Positions 1 through 5,598 of a stretch of 5,765 bases of DNA are shown here, in pieces. Origin of the DNA: an uncultured bacterium. GTDB lineage: Bacteria; Desulfobacterota; Binatia; HRBIN30. How positions within the stretch are numbered: the first letter of the stretch is position 1; the number at the start of each line of letters is the position of its first letter. The translations under genes and the position numbers were made by a program. The notes beneath the pieces were generated by a model, which made no database searches, had not been told where the DNA came from, and saw only the letters and a program-made list of their open reading frames with translations. Location of the stretch: positions 1 to 5,765 of the forward strand of contig CALJUJ010000375.1 of NCBI GenBank assembly GCA_937975525.1, read 5' to 3'.

Positions 1-501
1 CCGTCGGGCTTCACGCTGGGCACCGGCCTCGCGTATGGTTTCGACCGTTTCGACGGCGCCAAAGGCGTCGAGAACGCCTTCGGTTGGGACTTGCGGGGCG
101 GCTACCGCGCAGGCTACGTCGGTGCCGACGTCGGCCTGCAGTACTTTCCCAGCTTCGACGTGGCTCACGACGAAACCAGCGGTGAGATCAAGGACTTGCT
201 CATCGGCGCCAACGTCAAGGTGTATCCACTTCCGGACTGGTCGTTCGAGCCCTATGCGCTCGCCGGCGTCGGCATGACGCGAATCGAGAGCGACACCGAG
301 ACGGTCGTCGTCGAAGGCGAAGACCCGGTGAAGTCCTCGGACAAGGACACCGGCGTCGTGCTTCGCTTCGGAGCCGGCTTCGAGTTCTCGATCTCCGAGG
401 GCACGGCGGTCTTCTTCGAAGGCTCCTACGTTCTCGATCTCGACCGCAACCCCGACGCCGACATCGTTCCCATCGTCGGGGGCATCCGCCTGCTGTTCTG
501 A
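1..501 (+). CDS. Outer-membrane beta-barrel protein, C-terminal part (5' end outside window)
   Basis: The frame is open from base 1 to the TGA at 499-501, giving at least 166 residues, and no start codon is needed inside the window. The protein alternates short amphipathic strands with Gly/Asp/Glu-rich turns: GTGLAYGF, GGYRAGYVGADVGLQYFP, LLIGANVKVYPLP, FEPYALAGVGMTRIES, VVLRFGAGFEFSISEGTAVFFEGSYVLD and IVPIVGGIRLLF. This is the pattern of small 8-stranded barrels of the OmpA/OmpX-like 'outer membrane beta-barrel' class. The last residue is Phe in an alternating hydrophobic end strand, which is the usual recognition signal for the BAM assembly machinery. An acidic loop (ETVVVEGEDPVKSSDKDTG, about residues 100-118) would be extracellular. 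The N-terminus and signal peptide lie before the window. Ligand and function cannot be told; a structural or permeability role is the family default. The class is fairly sure, the exact family is not. Confidence 0.8.
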   Translation, partial: PSGFTLGTGLAYGFDRFDGAKGVENAFGWDLRGGYRAGYVGADVGLQYFPSFDVAHDETSGEIKDLLIGANVKVYPLPDWSFEPYALAGVGMTRIESDTETVVVEGEDPVKSSDKDTGVVLRFGAGFEFSISEGTAVFFEGSYVLDLDRNPDADIVPIVGGIRLLF

Positions 502-520
502 GTCATCGCGCACGGCGCAG

Positions 521-558
521 CCCCGGATCGCGCCCGCGGGCGCGATCCGGGGTTCTTT
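521..558 (+). terminator. Intrinsic terminator after the barrel gene
   Basis: Bases 521-535 and 538-552 are perfect inverted complements (15 bp). The central GC makes the whole 32-nt block a palindrome, which would fold as a 14-bp GC-rich stem with a 4-nt CGCG-type loop. It is followed on the + strand by TTCTTT (553-558), a short T-rich tail. It sits 19 nt after the barrel stop codon and 38 nt before the next start, so it probably separates the two transcription units. There is no matching T run on the other strand's side. Confidence 0.75.
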
Positions 559-590
559 CGTCGCACGCGGAGGCTTAGACTTGCGCTGTC

Positions 591-1601
591 ATGAACGCGC
601 AAACGATCCGCAACACGCTCATCAGCCTCGCCGTCGGCGGGTTGTTTCTCTACCTCGCCTTCCGCAACGTCGCGCTCGACGAGCTCGGCGAGGCGTTGCG
701 GCAGTTCAACCTCTGGTACCTGCTGCCGGCGATCGTGATCAGCCTGATGATGCAGGTGTTCCGGGCCCTGCGTTGGCAGCTCGAGCTGCGACCCCTCGAG
801 CACGTCGGGCTCGGCAAGTTGTGGGTGATCGTCAGCGTCGCCTACATGGCCATCAACGTCCTGCCGGCACGAATCGGCGAGTTCGTTCGTCCGTGGCTGC
901 TGTCGCGCCGCTCGGGTGTGAAGTTCTCCAACGTCGTCGGCAATCTCGTCATCGAGAAGACCCTCGATTCGACCTGTATCCTCTTCTTCATCCTGGTCGG
1001 CCTGACGACGACGGCCGATCTACCGGACTGGGTCCGCGTGGGAGCGCGTGTCCCGGCTGCCATCGCCGTCGCGCTGGCGGTTCTGGTCGGGCTGCTCTAC
1101 TTCAAGGGCGAGCCGTTCGTGCAACGTTGGGTCATCCGATTCCTTCCAGAAAAACTCGGCGCGGGTCTTCAGCGGGGGCTTCGTTCGTTCCTCGACGGCA
1201 TGCGCATCATCCCCGATGGCAAGCTCCTCGCCCTCGTCTTTCTGGTGTCTCTCGCCTACTGGTCGCTGCCGATCCTCTCGAGTTGGATCGCCATCCTGGC
1301 CTTCGGCTTCGACGTACCCGTGAACGCGGCTCTCATCGTCTTCATCTTCATCGGCTTCGGTACCGCGCTCCCGAACGCACCGGGCATGATCGGAACCTAT
1401 CAATACGCCTGCATCCTCGCGCTGGGGCTCTTCGGCATCGAGCGGGCCGACGCGCTCGCCTACGGGCTCGTGCTCAACGCGATCCAGCTCGGTACGCTGA
1501 TCGGACAGGGACTCGTGGCGTTGCCCCTCGCCGACGTGACTCTCGCCGACTTCCGGCGCGCCCGGGCGCAGTACGGCTCCGAGGCCGCCGCCGCGCATTG
1601 A
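591..1601 (+). CDS. Lysylphosphatidylglycerol synthase TM region / UPF0104 family membrane protein (flippase-like)
   Basis: This is a 336-aa inner-membrane protein with about eight hydrophobic segments, the first at residues 9-24 and the second at 41-57. Family marks are the RALRWQ motif after TM2 (residues 58-63), LPARIGEFVRPWLL in a re-entrant-like segment (91-104), IEKTLD (121-126) and GFGTALPNAPGMIGTYQ near the C-terminus (255-271). These match the integral-membrane part of MprF and the stand-alone UPF0104/AglD-type proteins. The length is that of a stand-alone protein, and the cytosolic aminoacyl-transferase domain of true MprF is absent. The likely role is therefore moving or helping synthesise a lipid or lipid-linked glycan; the substrate is unknown. 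The ATG at 591 is the first in frame. A GGAGG lies at 569-573 but 17 nt upstream, so initiation signals are weak. TAGACT at 576-581 could be a -10 element, which would make the leader very short. The gene converges on the methyltransferase gene with 7 bp between stop codons. Confidence 0.85.
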   Translation: MNAQTIRNTLISLAVGGLFLYLAFRNVALDELGEALRQFNLWYLLPAIVISLMMQVFRALRWQLELRPLEHVGLGKLWVIVSVAYMAINVLPARIGEFVRPWLLSRRSGVKFSNVVGNLVIEKTLDSTCILFFILVGLTTTADLPDWVRVGARVPAAIAVALAVLVGLLYFKGEPFVQRWVIRFLPEKLGAGLQRGLRSFLDGMRIIPDGKLLALVFLVSLAYWSLPILSSWIAILAFGFDVPVNAALIVFIFIGFGTALPNAPGMIGTYQYACILALGLFGIERADALAYGLVLNAIQLGTLIGQGLVALPLADVTLADFRRARAQYGSEAAAAH

Positions 1602-1608
1602 GAGGGTC

Positions 1609-2280
1609 TCAGACGTGCGCGACGCGCGTCAGACGCACGGGAACCGGCACGCCTTCATCCATTTCAGTGACCTGAAACGCCTCGACCGCCAACCCGCGGG
1701 TACGGCACGCATCATGGAATCCGCCGTCGACCATGCGCACGGATTCGGCGCACCAGGCGACGCCCGCTGGTGCGAGGTGCACGACGAGAAAATCCGCCAG
1801 GGCTCGCTGCAGCTCGGGATCGTAGGTCGCGTCCGCGGCGAGGCAGAGGTCGAAGCGCGCGTCGACACCCGGCCGGCGCAGGTCGCTCACCAGGAGGTCG
1901 GCTTCGAGATGGTTGCGTTCGGCACTCGCGCGTACGAACGCGAGCGCCTCGCGAGCGTGATCCAGGAACGTCGTGTGCGTGCCGCGCTTCGCGGCGACGA
2001 GGCCAGCGAGGCCGACGCCACAGCCGATGTCGATCGCCGTCGAATGGTTCTGCGTCGTCGCTGCGAGGTGCCGCGCCAGGGCGCGACTGCCTACCCAGAG
2101 ATGTGCCCAGTACGGTGGCTCGGGAATGTCGTCGCCGCGTAGCAACTCGTCGCGGTCCACGAGGCGGTCGAGCGAATCGACGACGAAGACGTCGACGGCG
2201 AGCAAGCCGAAGTCGCATCGCACGGAGCGTGCCGCGAAGCCCTCGATGGAGACGATCGAATCCGAGCCGCCGTTCGTCAC
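1609..2280 (-). CDS. Class I SAM-dependent methyltransferase, METTL/ETFB-lysine-methyltransferase-like
   Basis: A 223-aa Rossmann-fold methyltransferase. Motif I, the glycine-rich SAM loop, is AIDIGCGVGLAGL at residues 82-94. The acidic residue ending strand 2, expected to bind the ribose hydroxyls, is D107 in TTFLDHA. A third SAM-pocket acid is probably D133 in VSDLRRP. AADATYD (148-154) fills the place of the post-motif II (D/N)xxY stretch. The segment ahead of motif I, PPYWAHLWVGSRALARHL (55-72), resembles the PYWA-x-x-W-x(2)-(A/G)-x-x-L signature of the predicted nicotinamide N-methyase / protein-lysine methyltransferase group (METTL20/ETFBKMT-like), so a protein substrate is a reasonable guess. 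The start used is GTG at 2280-2278; no ATG, GTG or TTG lies between it and the upstream in-frame TGA (2313-2311), and no strong Shine-Dalgarno site is visible. Translation may be coupled to the zinc-ribbon gene 30 nt upstream. It is the last gene of the - strand cluster. Fold is sure, substrate is not. Confidence 0.82.
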   Translation of the reverse strand: MTNGGSDSIVSIEGFAARSVRCDFGLLAVDVFVVDSLDRLVDRDELLRGDDIPEPPYWAHLWVGSRALARHLAATTQNHSTAIDIGCGVGLAGLVAAKRGTHTTFLDHAREALAFVRASAERNHLEADLLVSDLRRPGVDARFDLCLAADATYDPELQRALADFLVVHLAPAGVAWCAESVRMVDGGFHDACRTRGLAVEAFQVTEMDEGVPVPVRLTRVAHV

Positions 2281-2310
2281 GTTGCTGCGCCGTCGACCCG
2301 GCGGTCGTCC

Positions 2311-2466
2311 TCAAACGATCGTGTCGCTGCAGTCCTGGAAGAAGTTGCAGTGCGGGCAGCGCGCCTTGCACTTCAGCAGATAGAGTCGCTTGCCGCAGTT
2401 CGGGCAGTACGCGAGATGCGCCCACTCGTCCCGCACCGGATCCGTGCTTCGTCCCTCATCCTTCAT
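2311..2466 (-). CDS. Small zinc-ribbon protein, 51 aa
   Basis: This is a short gene with four well-placed cysteines: CPNC at residues 21-24 and CPHC at 37-40, plus extra Cys at 33 and 46, within AYCPNCGKRLYLLKCKARCPHCNFFQDCSD. Two CxxC knuckles about 12 residues apart are typical of a one-zinc ribbon. The chosen start is ATG 2466-2464, because AGGAGG (2478-2473) lies exactly 6 nt upstream. ATGs at 2472 and 2481 are in frame, but one overlaps and the other precedes this site. A longer frame up to 2595 exists, but its extra N-terminus is Arg/Ser-rich and runs over the hairpin and the upstream gene's 3' end, so it is probably spurious. Codon content of the ribbon part (conserved Cys, aromatic and charged residues) looks selected. 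It lies between the lipoprotein and methyltransferase genes in one orientation, so it is probably co-transcribed with them. Function unknown; a nucleic-acid or protein-binding accessory factor is possible. Confidence 0.72.
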   Translation of the reverse strand: MKDEGRSTDPVRDEWAHLAYCPNCGKRLYLLKCKARCPHCNFFQDCSDTIV

Positions 2467-2472
2467 CCCCAT

Positions 2473-2478
2473 CCTCCT
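2473..2478 (-). promoter_or_regulatory. Ribosome binding site that fixes the zinc-ribbon start
   Basis: On the - strand, AGGAGG is followed by six bases (ATGGGG) and then ATG at 2466-2464. This is near-ideal spacing and selects that ATG over the two in-frame ATGs just upstream. Confidence 0.65.
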
Positions 2479-2482
2479 CATC

Positions 2483-2498
2483 CCCGAACCCCGAACCC
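2483..2498. repeat. Short tandem repeat (7-bp unit) beside the hairpin
   Basis: The + strand reads CCCCGAACCCCGAACCC, a 7-bp unit (CCCCGAA) present a little over twice. Next to it, at 2455-2482, is a pyrimidine-rich CATCC-type stretch that supplies several in-frame ATGs and the Shine-Dalgarno site of the zinc-ribbon gene on the - strand. The copy number is too low to call it a true microsatellite. Confidence 0.4.
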
Positions 2499-2519
2499 GG
2501 CGCGACCGAAGGTCGCGCC
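2499..2519 (-). other. Perfect 9-bp hairpin at the lipoprotein stop codon
   Basis: Bases 2499-2507 (GGCGCGACC) and 2511-2519 (GGTCGCGCC) form a perfect stem with a 3-nt loop. The end of the stem overlaps the TAG stop of the lipoprotein gene. The - strand RNA after the stem is GGGTTCGGGGTTCGGGG, with no U run, so it is not a standard intrinsic terminator. It may protect the 3' end of the lipoprotein message, weaken read-through into the zinc-ribbon gene, or be one copy of a dispersed intergenic palindrome. Confidence 0.5.
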
Positions 2520-3082
2520 TAGAACTCGTCGAATGGCAGGGGTTGTACTTGCTCGTACATGATCGCGATGACCTGTTGGCCCGGGTTCTGCGCATCCTCG
2601 GCGATGGTCAAATTCATGAGCACGTCGCCCTTCTTGAAGGTCGTGAACGCATGGCCATCGCGCTCGAACTGCTGCGTCACCTGCCAACCCTTTTGTGCCA
2701 TTTCATCGTTGTAGAAGCCGTGCACCTGCCCGACCGAGTCGGAAGTTCGGAACACCACGTTGTGCGCGTTGTTCGCCAGCGGTTGGACCTGGGCGAGCTC
2801 CGAGCCCTCGTACACCGGGACCTCGGCGGGGAAGTCCTCCGGGATGCGCGGATCCAGCGCAGCCGGCTCAGGCTCTGCTTCGGGCTCGACCTCGGGCTCC
2901 TCGGGCGCGACGTCGCGGGCGACGGTCTCCGGCTCGACGGCCCGCTTGACGTTGAAATCGACGGCGCGCTCGGGGAACACGGGCGTAGTCTCGATCTCGG
3001 GGTCGCTGTCGTTGCATTGACACGAGCTGAACACCATGGCCGCCAGCAGCGCGGCTCCGAACACGTACCGAGAGTCCAACAT
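2519..3082 (-). CDS. Putative lipoprotein with acidic Pro/Glu linker
   Basis: 187 aa from ATG 3082-3080. The start is chosen because a GGAGGAGGAGA purine tract lies about 8-11 nt upstream (3091-3101) and a signal peptide then begins at once: MLDSRYVFGAALLAAMVFSSC, with lipobox FSSC and the acylated Cys at 21. The residues after Cys21 (QCND) do not place Asp at +2, so outer-membrane sorting is plausible. Residues about 27-77 form a low-complexity acidic linker (PEEPEVEPEAEPEPA). Residues about 80-187 form a compact alpha/beta domain: DFPAEVPVYEGSEL, VVFRTSDSVGQVHGFYNDEMAQKGWQV, FTTFKKGDVLMNLTI and QQVIAIMYEQV. This layout (PxxVPxYxGA, then TxDSxxxVxxFYxxxxxxxGW, then a KG strand) recurs in uncharacterised bacterial envelope proteins; I cannot give it a proven function. 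A start at 3142 would add 20 residues ahead of the signal peptide and is unlikely. First gene of the - strand cluster. Confidence 0.82.
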   Translation of the reverse strand: MLDSRYVFGAALLAAMVFSSCQCNDSDPEIETTPVFPERAVDFNVKRAVEPETVARDVAPEEPEVEPEAEPEPAALDPRIPEDFPAEVPVYEGSELAQVQPLANNAHNVVFRTSDSVGQVHGFYNDEMAQKGWQVTQQFERDGHAFTTFKKGDVLMNLTIAEDAQNPGQQVIAIMYEQVQPLPFDEF

Positions 3083-3187
3083 TCGTTCGGTCTCCTCCTC
3101 CGCCAGCGGTTGTACACTGCGCGGGCCCCACACGTACAGCACCGGGTGAGACGCTGGCGCCGGGAAGGGATTCGAACCGGCCTACGC

Positions 3188-3216
3188 TTGGCGAACGGTC
3201 GTCTCCCGCGTATGGT
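3188..3216 (+). promoter_or_regulatory. Candidate sigma-70-type promoter for the lipid-kinase gene
   Basis: TTGGCG (3188-3193) and TATGGT (3211-3216) are separated by 17 bp; each matches four of six consensus bases. A transcript from here would have a leader of roughly 25-30 nt before the ATG at 3250. A weak GGAAG (3237-3241), 8 nt before that ATG, would serve as ribosome site. The flanking CCGCGT is repeated at 3207 and 3218, around the -10. Short motifs like these also arise by chance. Confidence 0.35.
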
Positions 3217-3249
3217 CCGCGTGCGCCGTCGAACCTGGAAGCGATCCCC

Positions 3250-4257
3250 ATGCCTGACGCCATTCCCACGTCCGCTGCCGGCCTCGATCGGCTCGAATCC
3301 CCTGCCCGCATCGGCGTCCTGTCGAACCTGCGTGCGGGTCAGCGCGACTCCAAGGTAGACAGTGTTCTGCGCTTCCTCGGCAACCACCCTGACGTTTTTC
3401 ACCTCGAGACGCCGAGCCAGACCGACGTAGCACCAGCGCTGCGCGAGATGGCCCGCGTCGGCGTCCAGATCCTCGTCCTCAACGGCGGAGATGGAACGAT
3501 CCAACACGCGCTGACGTACCTGCACGGCGATCACCCGCCCGCATGGCAGCCGTGGATCGCGCCGATCAGCGGCGGTCGCACCAACATGATCACCGGCGAC
3601 TTCGGCGGTCATCGTGATCCGGTAAAGGGACTGGCGGAGCTGATCGAGGCGCAACGCGAGCGACGGCTCGCGGAGCGCGTGTGTGCACGCGCGGTTCAGA
3701 GGGTCGAGACGTCGGAAGGCACTTTTCTCGGCATGTTCCTCGGGTTCGGCATGCTCCACCGCGCGGTGCGCCTGGTTCACGAGGTCTTTCCCGAGGGCAA
3801 GGCACGCGGCGCCTTCGGAGCCGCGGTCGTGACGGCGATGCTCGTCGCCCGTGCCGCGCTCAACCGCAATTCGGGCGGCATCATCGAAGCCGACGCGATC
3901 GACGTAGAGCTGGACGGCGAACCGTTCCCGCCGGGCGTGTGGCGACTGGCGATGGTCTGCACCCTAGGGCAGCTCTTTCTCGGCATCCGCCCCTTCTGGG
4001 GGAGCGAAAGCGCGCCCCTCCGCGTGACCCTGCTCGAACGCTCGCCGCAGCACATGGCGCGCTCGGCCCTCGGCATCTTTCGCGGAACGCCGGGACCCAA
4101 GGTGCTTCCGGAGAACGGTTACCACAGCCACAACGTCCACAGCCTCACCGCACGCCTCGATGGCGGCTTGATCCTCGACGGCGAGCTGTTCGAGCCCGAG
4201 CCCGGTCGCGAGGTTCGCGTCACGGCACTCGATACCGTTCGGTTCCTGCGTGCTTGA
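3250..4257 (+). CDS. Diacylglycerol-kinase-family lipid kinase
   Basis: This is a 335-aa soluble protein of the DAGK catalytic-domain superfamily (DgkB, YegS and sphingosine-kinase relatives), which transfers phosphate from ATP to a lipid hydroxyl at the inner membrane surface. The N-terminal lobe opens with RIGVLSNLRAGQ (20-31), in place of the usual NP-x-(A/S)-G, and carries the nucleotide-binding GGDGT at 79-83 in ILVLNGGDGTIQHAL. The second loop is PISGGRTNMITGDFG (105-119), where better-known members have P-(L/F)-GTGN. The C-terminal lobe ends with the usual DGGLILDGELFEPEPGREVRVTALDTVRFLRA, a DGE-type strand common to the family. Length and domain order are normal for the family. The substrate cannot be told: diacylglycerol, a sphingoid base or another lipid. 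The gene is divergent from the lipoprotein and stands alone in its transcription unit as far as the window shows. Confidence 0.85.
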   Translation: MPDAIPTSAAGLDRLESPARIGVLSNLRAGQRDSKVDSVLRFLGNHPDVFHLETPSQTDVAPALREMARVGVQILVLNGGDGTIQHALTYLHGDHPPAWQPWIAPISGGRTNMITGDFGGHRDPVKGLAELIEAQRERRLAERVCARAVQRVETSEGTFLGMFLGFGMLHRAVRLVHEVFPEGKARGAFGAAVVTAMLVARAALNRNSGGIIEADAIDVELDGEPFPPGVWRLAMVCTLGQLFLGIRPFWGSESAPLRVTLLERSPQHMARSALGIFRGTPGPKVLPENGYHSHNVHSLTARLDGGLILDGELFEPEPGREVRVTALDTVRFLRA

Positions 4258-4393
4258 GTCGAACCGGCGCCGACGACGACCGTTGGTACGAGCGCAACCC
4301 ACGCCAACCCGCCGGCGCTCACGAGCCGGATGCCGAGCCGGTGAACTGACGTTGCTCCGGTAGGATCGAACGGGTATCACCTGGAGTCTCGCC
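4258..4393. other. Intergenic region between lipid kinase and TPR gene
   Basis: The 136 bp hold no convincing terminator; the best pairing is 7 bp (4267-4273 with 4312-4318, one G-U) across a 38-nt loop. An 8-bp direct repeat CGAGCCGG occurs at 4322 and 4334. TAGGAT at 4361-4366 could be a -10 element for the TPR gene, but no good -35 lies 16-18 bp upstream. Nothing else is visible. Confidence 0.4.
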
Positions 4394-5578
4394 ATGGCTG
4401 AAAGATTTTGCACCCAATGTGGCGCCGAGTTCCCCGACGAGGCGCGTTTCTGCGTCCAATGCGGGGCGCCCCGGCAAGCACCGGCAAATGCCGGCGCGCA
4501 GCGTGACCCGAGCGCGGGCAGGGGTGGGGCTGCGACCTCCGCTCCTTCCAATCTCTCGCGCTACGCCCCGGCCCTGGTCGTTCTCGCCGTGCTCGCCCTC
4601 GTCCTGGGCACGGTCTTCGTCGGACTTCTCAATCCGCGCAAGCCGACGCAGATCGTCGAGCGCCAGGGTGCTGCCGGAGCACCCGCAGCCGGCACCCTGC
4701 CCCAGGACCATCCGCCGTTGGCGATACCCGAGCAGGTCAAGGAAGCGATCGCCGACTTGGAGAAGAAGGCCGAGGAGAACCGCGACGACGTGCGCTCGTG
4801 GACCCACCTCGCGGAGGTCCTCTATCGCGCCGGCCAAATCGAGAAGAGCTACCTCGAACGGGCCGGCGAGGCGTTCGAGCACGTCATCGAGATCGATTCG
4901 ACCAATACGGACGCGCTGCGCGGGCTCGGGAACATCGCCTTCGACCGCAACGATCCCACCGCGGCGATCGGCTTCTACGAGAGATTCCTGGAGCAGAAGC
5001 CGGACGACCTCAGCGTGCAGACCGATCTCGGTACGATGTTCCTCGCAGCCGGGGACGTCGAGAAGGCGGTACGAGCGTACGACGCCGTCCTCAAGGTGGA
5101 CCCGACGTTCTTCCAGGCCCAGTTCAACCTCGCAATCGCCTACCGCACCGCGGGCCAGGACGACGCGGCCCTGGCGGCGCTCCGCGCAGCGCGCGAGCAT
5201 GCGCCCGACGAGGCGACGCGTACTCAGATCGACGAGCTACTCGCCCGTGCCGACGGGGCCGCACCGCCCCGGGGAGACGAAGCGAGCGCGGCACCCGCTT
5301 CCACGGGCTTCCGCTCCTCGATCGAAGCGATCTTTCGCACCCATCAGATCCTCGCCTCGAAGGTGCAGCGCTTCGACTGGCAAGACGACGAGCGCTTGTC
5401 CGCCGTGCTCACCGGGTTTCCGATGGATCAAATGCCCGAGTCGATGCGCGATTTGTTCCTCGGCCGCATGAAGGACCGAATCGCCCAAGCGAAGAGCGCG
5501 AGCGGCGTCGACTCGCCCCTGACGATCGAGCTGGTCGACTTCGAATCGGGCGAGGTCATGGATACGATCGTGCAGTGA
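4394..5578 (+). CDS. Zinc ribbon - transmembrane - TPR protein
   Basis: A 394-aa protein in four parts. Residues 1-27 are a double-CxxC zinc ribbon (Cys 6, 9, 20, 23 in FCTQCG and FCVQCG). Residues about 28-56 are a flexible Ala/Gly/Ser linker. Residues about 58-79 are one hydrophobic helix (APALVVLAVLALVLGTVFVGLL). After a second linker, residues about 115-285 hold roughly four TPR units, for example LRGLGNIAFDRNDPTAAIGFYERFLEQKPDD and AQFNLAIAYRTAGQDDAALAALRAAREHAPD. The region 301-394 matches no family I recognise. The zinc ribbon should face the cytosol and the TPRs the periplasm, as in the CcmH/NrfG-like TPR group, making it a candidate envelope scaffold. The ATG at 4394 has GGAG at 4383-4386, 7 nt upstream. 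It is followed at once by the hemD-like gene, so the two may be co-transcribed; that does not by itself show a role in haem synthesis. Confidence 0.85.
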   Translation: MAERFCTQCGAEFPDEARFCVQCGAPRQAPANAGAQRDPSAGRGGAATSAPSNLSRYAPALVVLAVLALVLGTVFVGLLNPRKPTQIVERQGAAGAPAAGTLPQDHPPLAIPEQVKEAIADLEKKAEENRDDVRSWTHLAEVLYRAGQIEKSYLERAGEAFEHVIEIDSTNTDALRGLGNIAFDRNDPTAAIGFYERFLEQKPDDLSVQTDLGTMFLAAGDVEKAVRAYDAVLKVDPTFFQAQFNLAIAYRTAGQDDAALAALRAAREHAPDEATRTQIDELLARADGAAPPRGDEASAAPASTGFRSSIEAIFRTHQILASKVQRFDWQDDERLSAVLTGFPMDQMPESMRDLFLGRMKDRIAQAKSASGVDSPLTIELVDFESGEVMDTIVQ

Positions 5579-5598
5579 CGCGGTCCGCTGCCAGTCCG

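Noticed and set aside
581..1675. 364-codon + strand frame overlapping the flippase-like gene
   Set aside because: The product is Arg/Pro-rich with no membrane segments, while the frame starting at 591 has several clear hydrophobic helices and family motifs.
1712..2522. Long open frames overlapping the methyltransferase on both strands (1712-2425 - and 1770-2522 +)
   Set aside because: Their products are Arg/Ser/Pro-rich with no domain pattern, as expected for alternate frames of GC-rich genes. The methyltransferase frame carries all SAM motifs.
3155..3230. An intact tRNA gene on the - strand ending in CGCCA
   Set aside because: Only the T-loop and 3' end fit. The T stem has mismatches, the acceptor 5' strand needed to pair with CCCGGCG is missing at the right distance, and no D or anticodon arm is visible.
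2390..3358. 322-codon + strand open frame opposite the lipoprotein
   Set aside because: It is antisense to a gene with a signal peptide, lipobox and good Shine-Dalgarno site, and also runs into the lipid-kinase start. Its His/Arg/Leu-rich product looks like a mirror frame.
2677..3780. 367-codon - strand open frame across the divergent region
   Set aside because: It overlaps the lipoprotein and the lipid kinase, both better supported, and gives an Arg/Ser-rich product without recognisable domains.
4267..4318. A terminator after the lipid-kinase gene
   Set aside because: The only pairing is 7 bp with a 38-nt loop and no T tract, so it is not a convincing intrinsic terminator.
4319..5200. 293-codon - strand open frame opposite the TPR gene
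   Set aside because: It is antisense to the zinc ribbon and TPR repeats, and is rich in Arg, Glu and Leu as a reverse-frame shadow would be.
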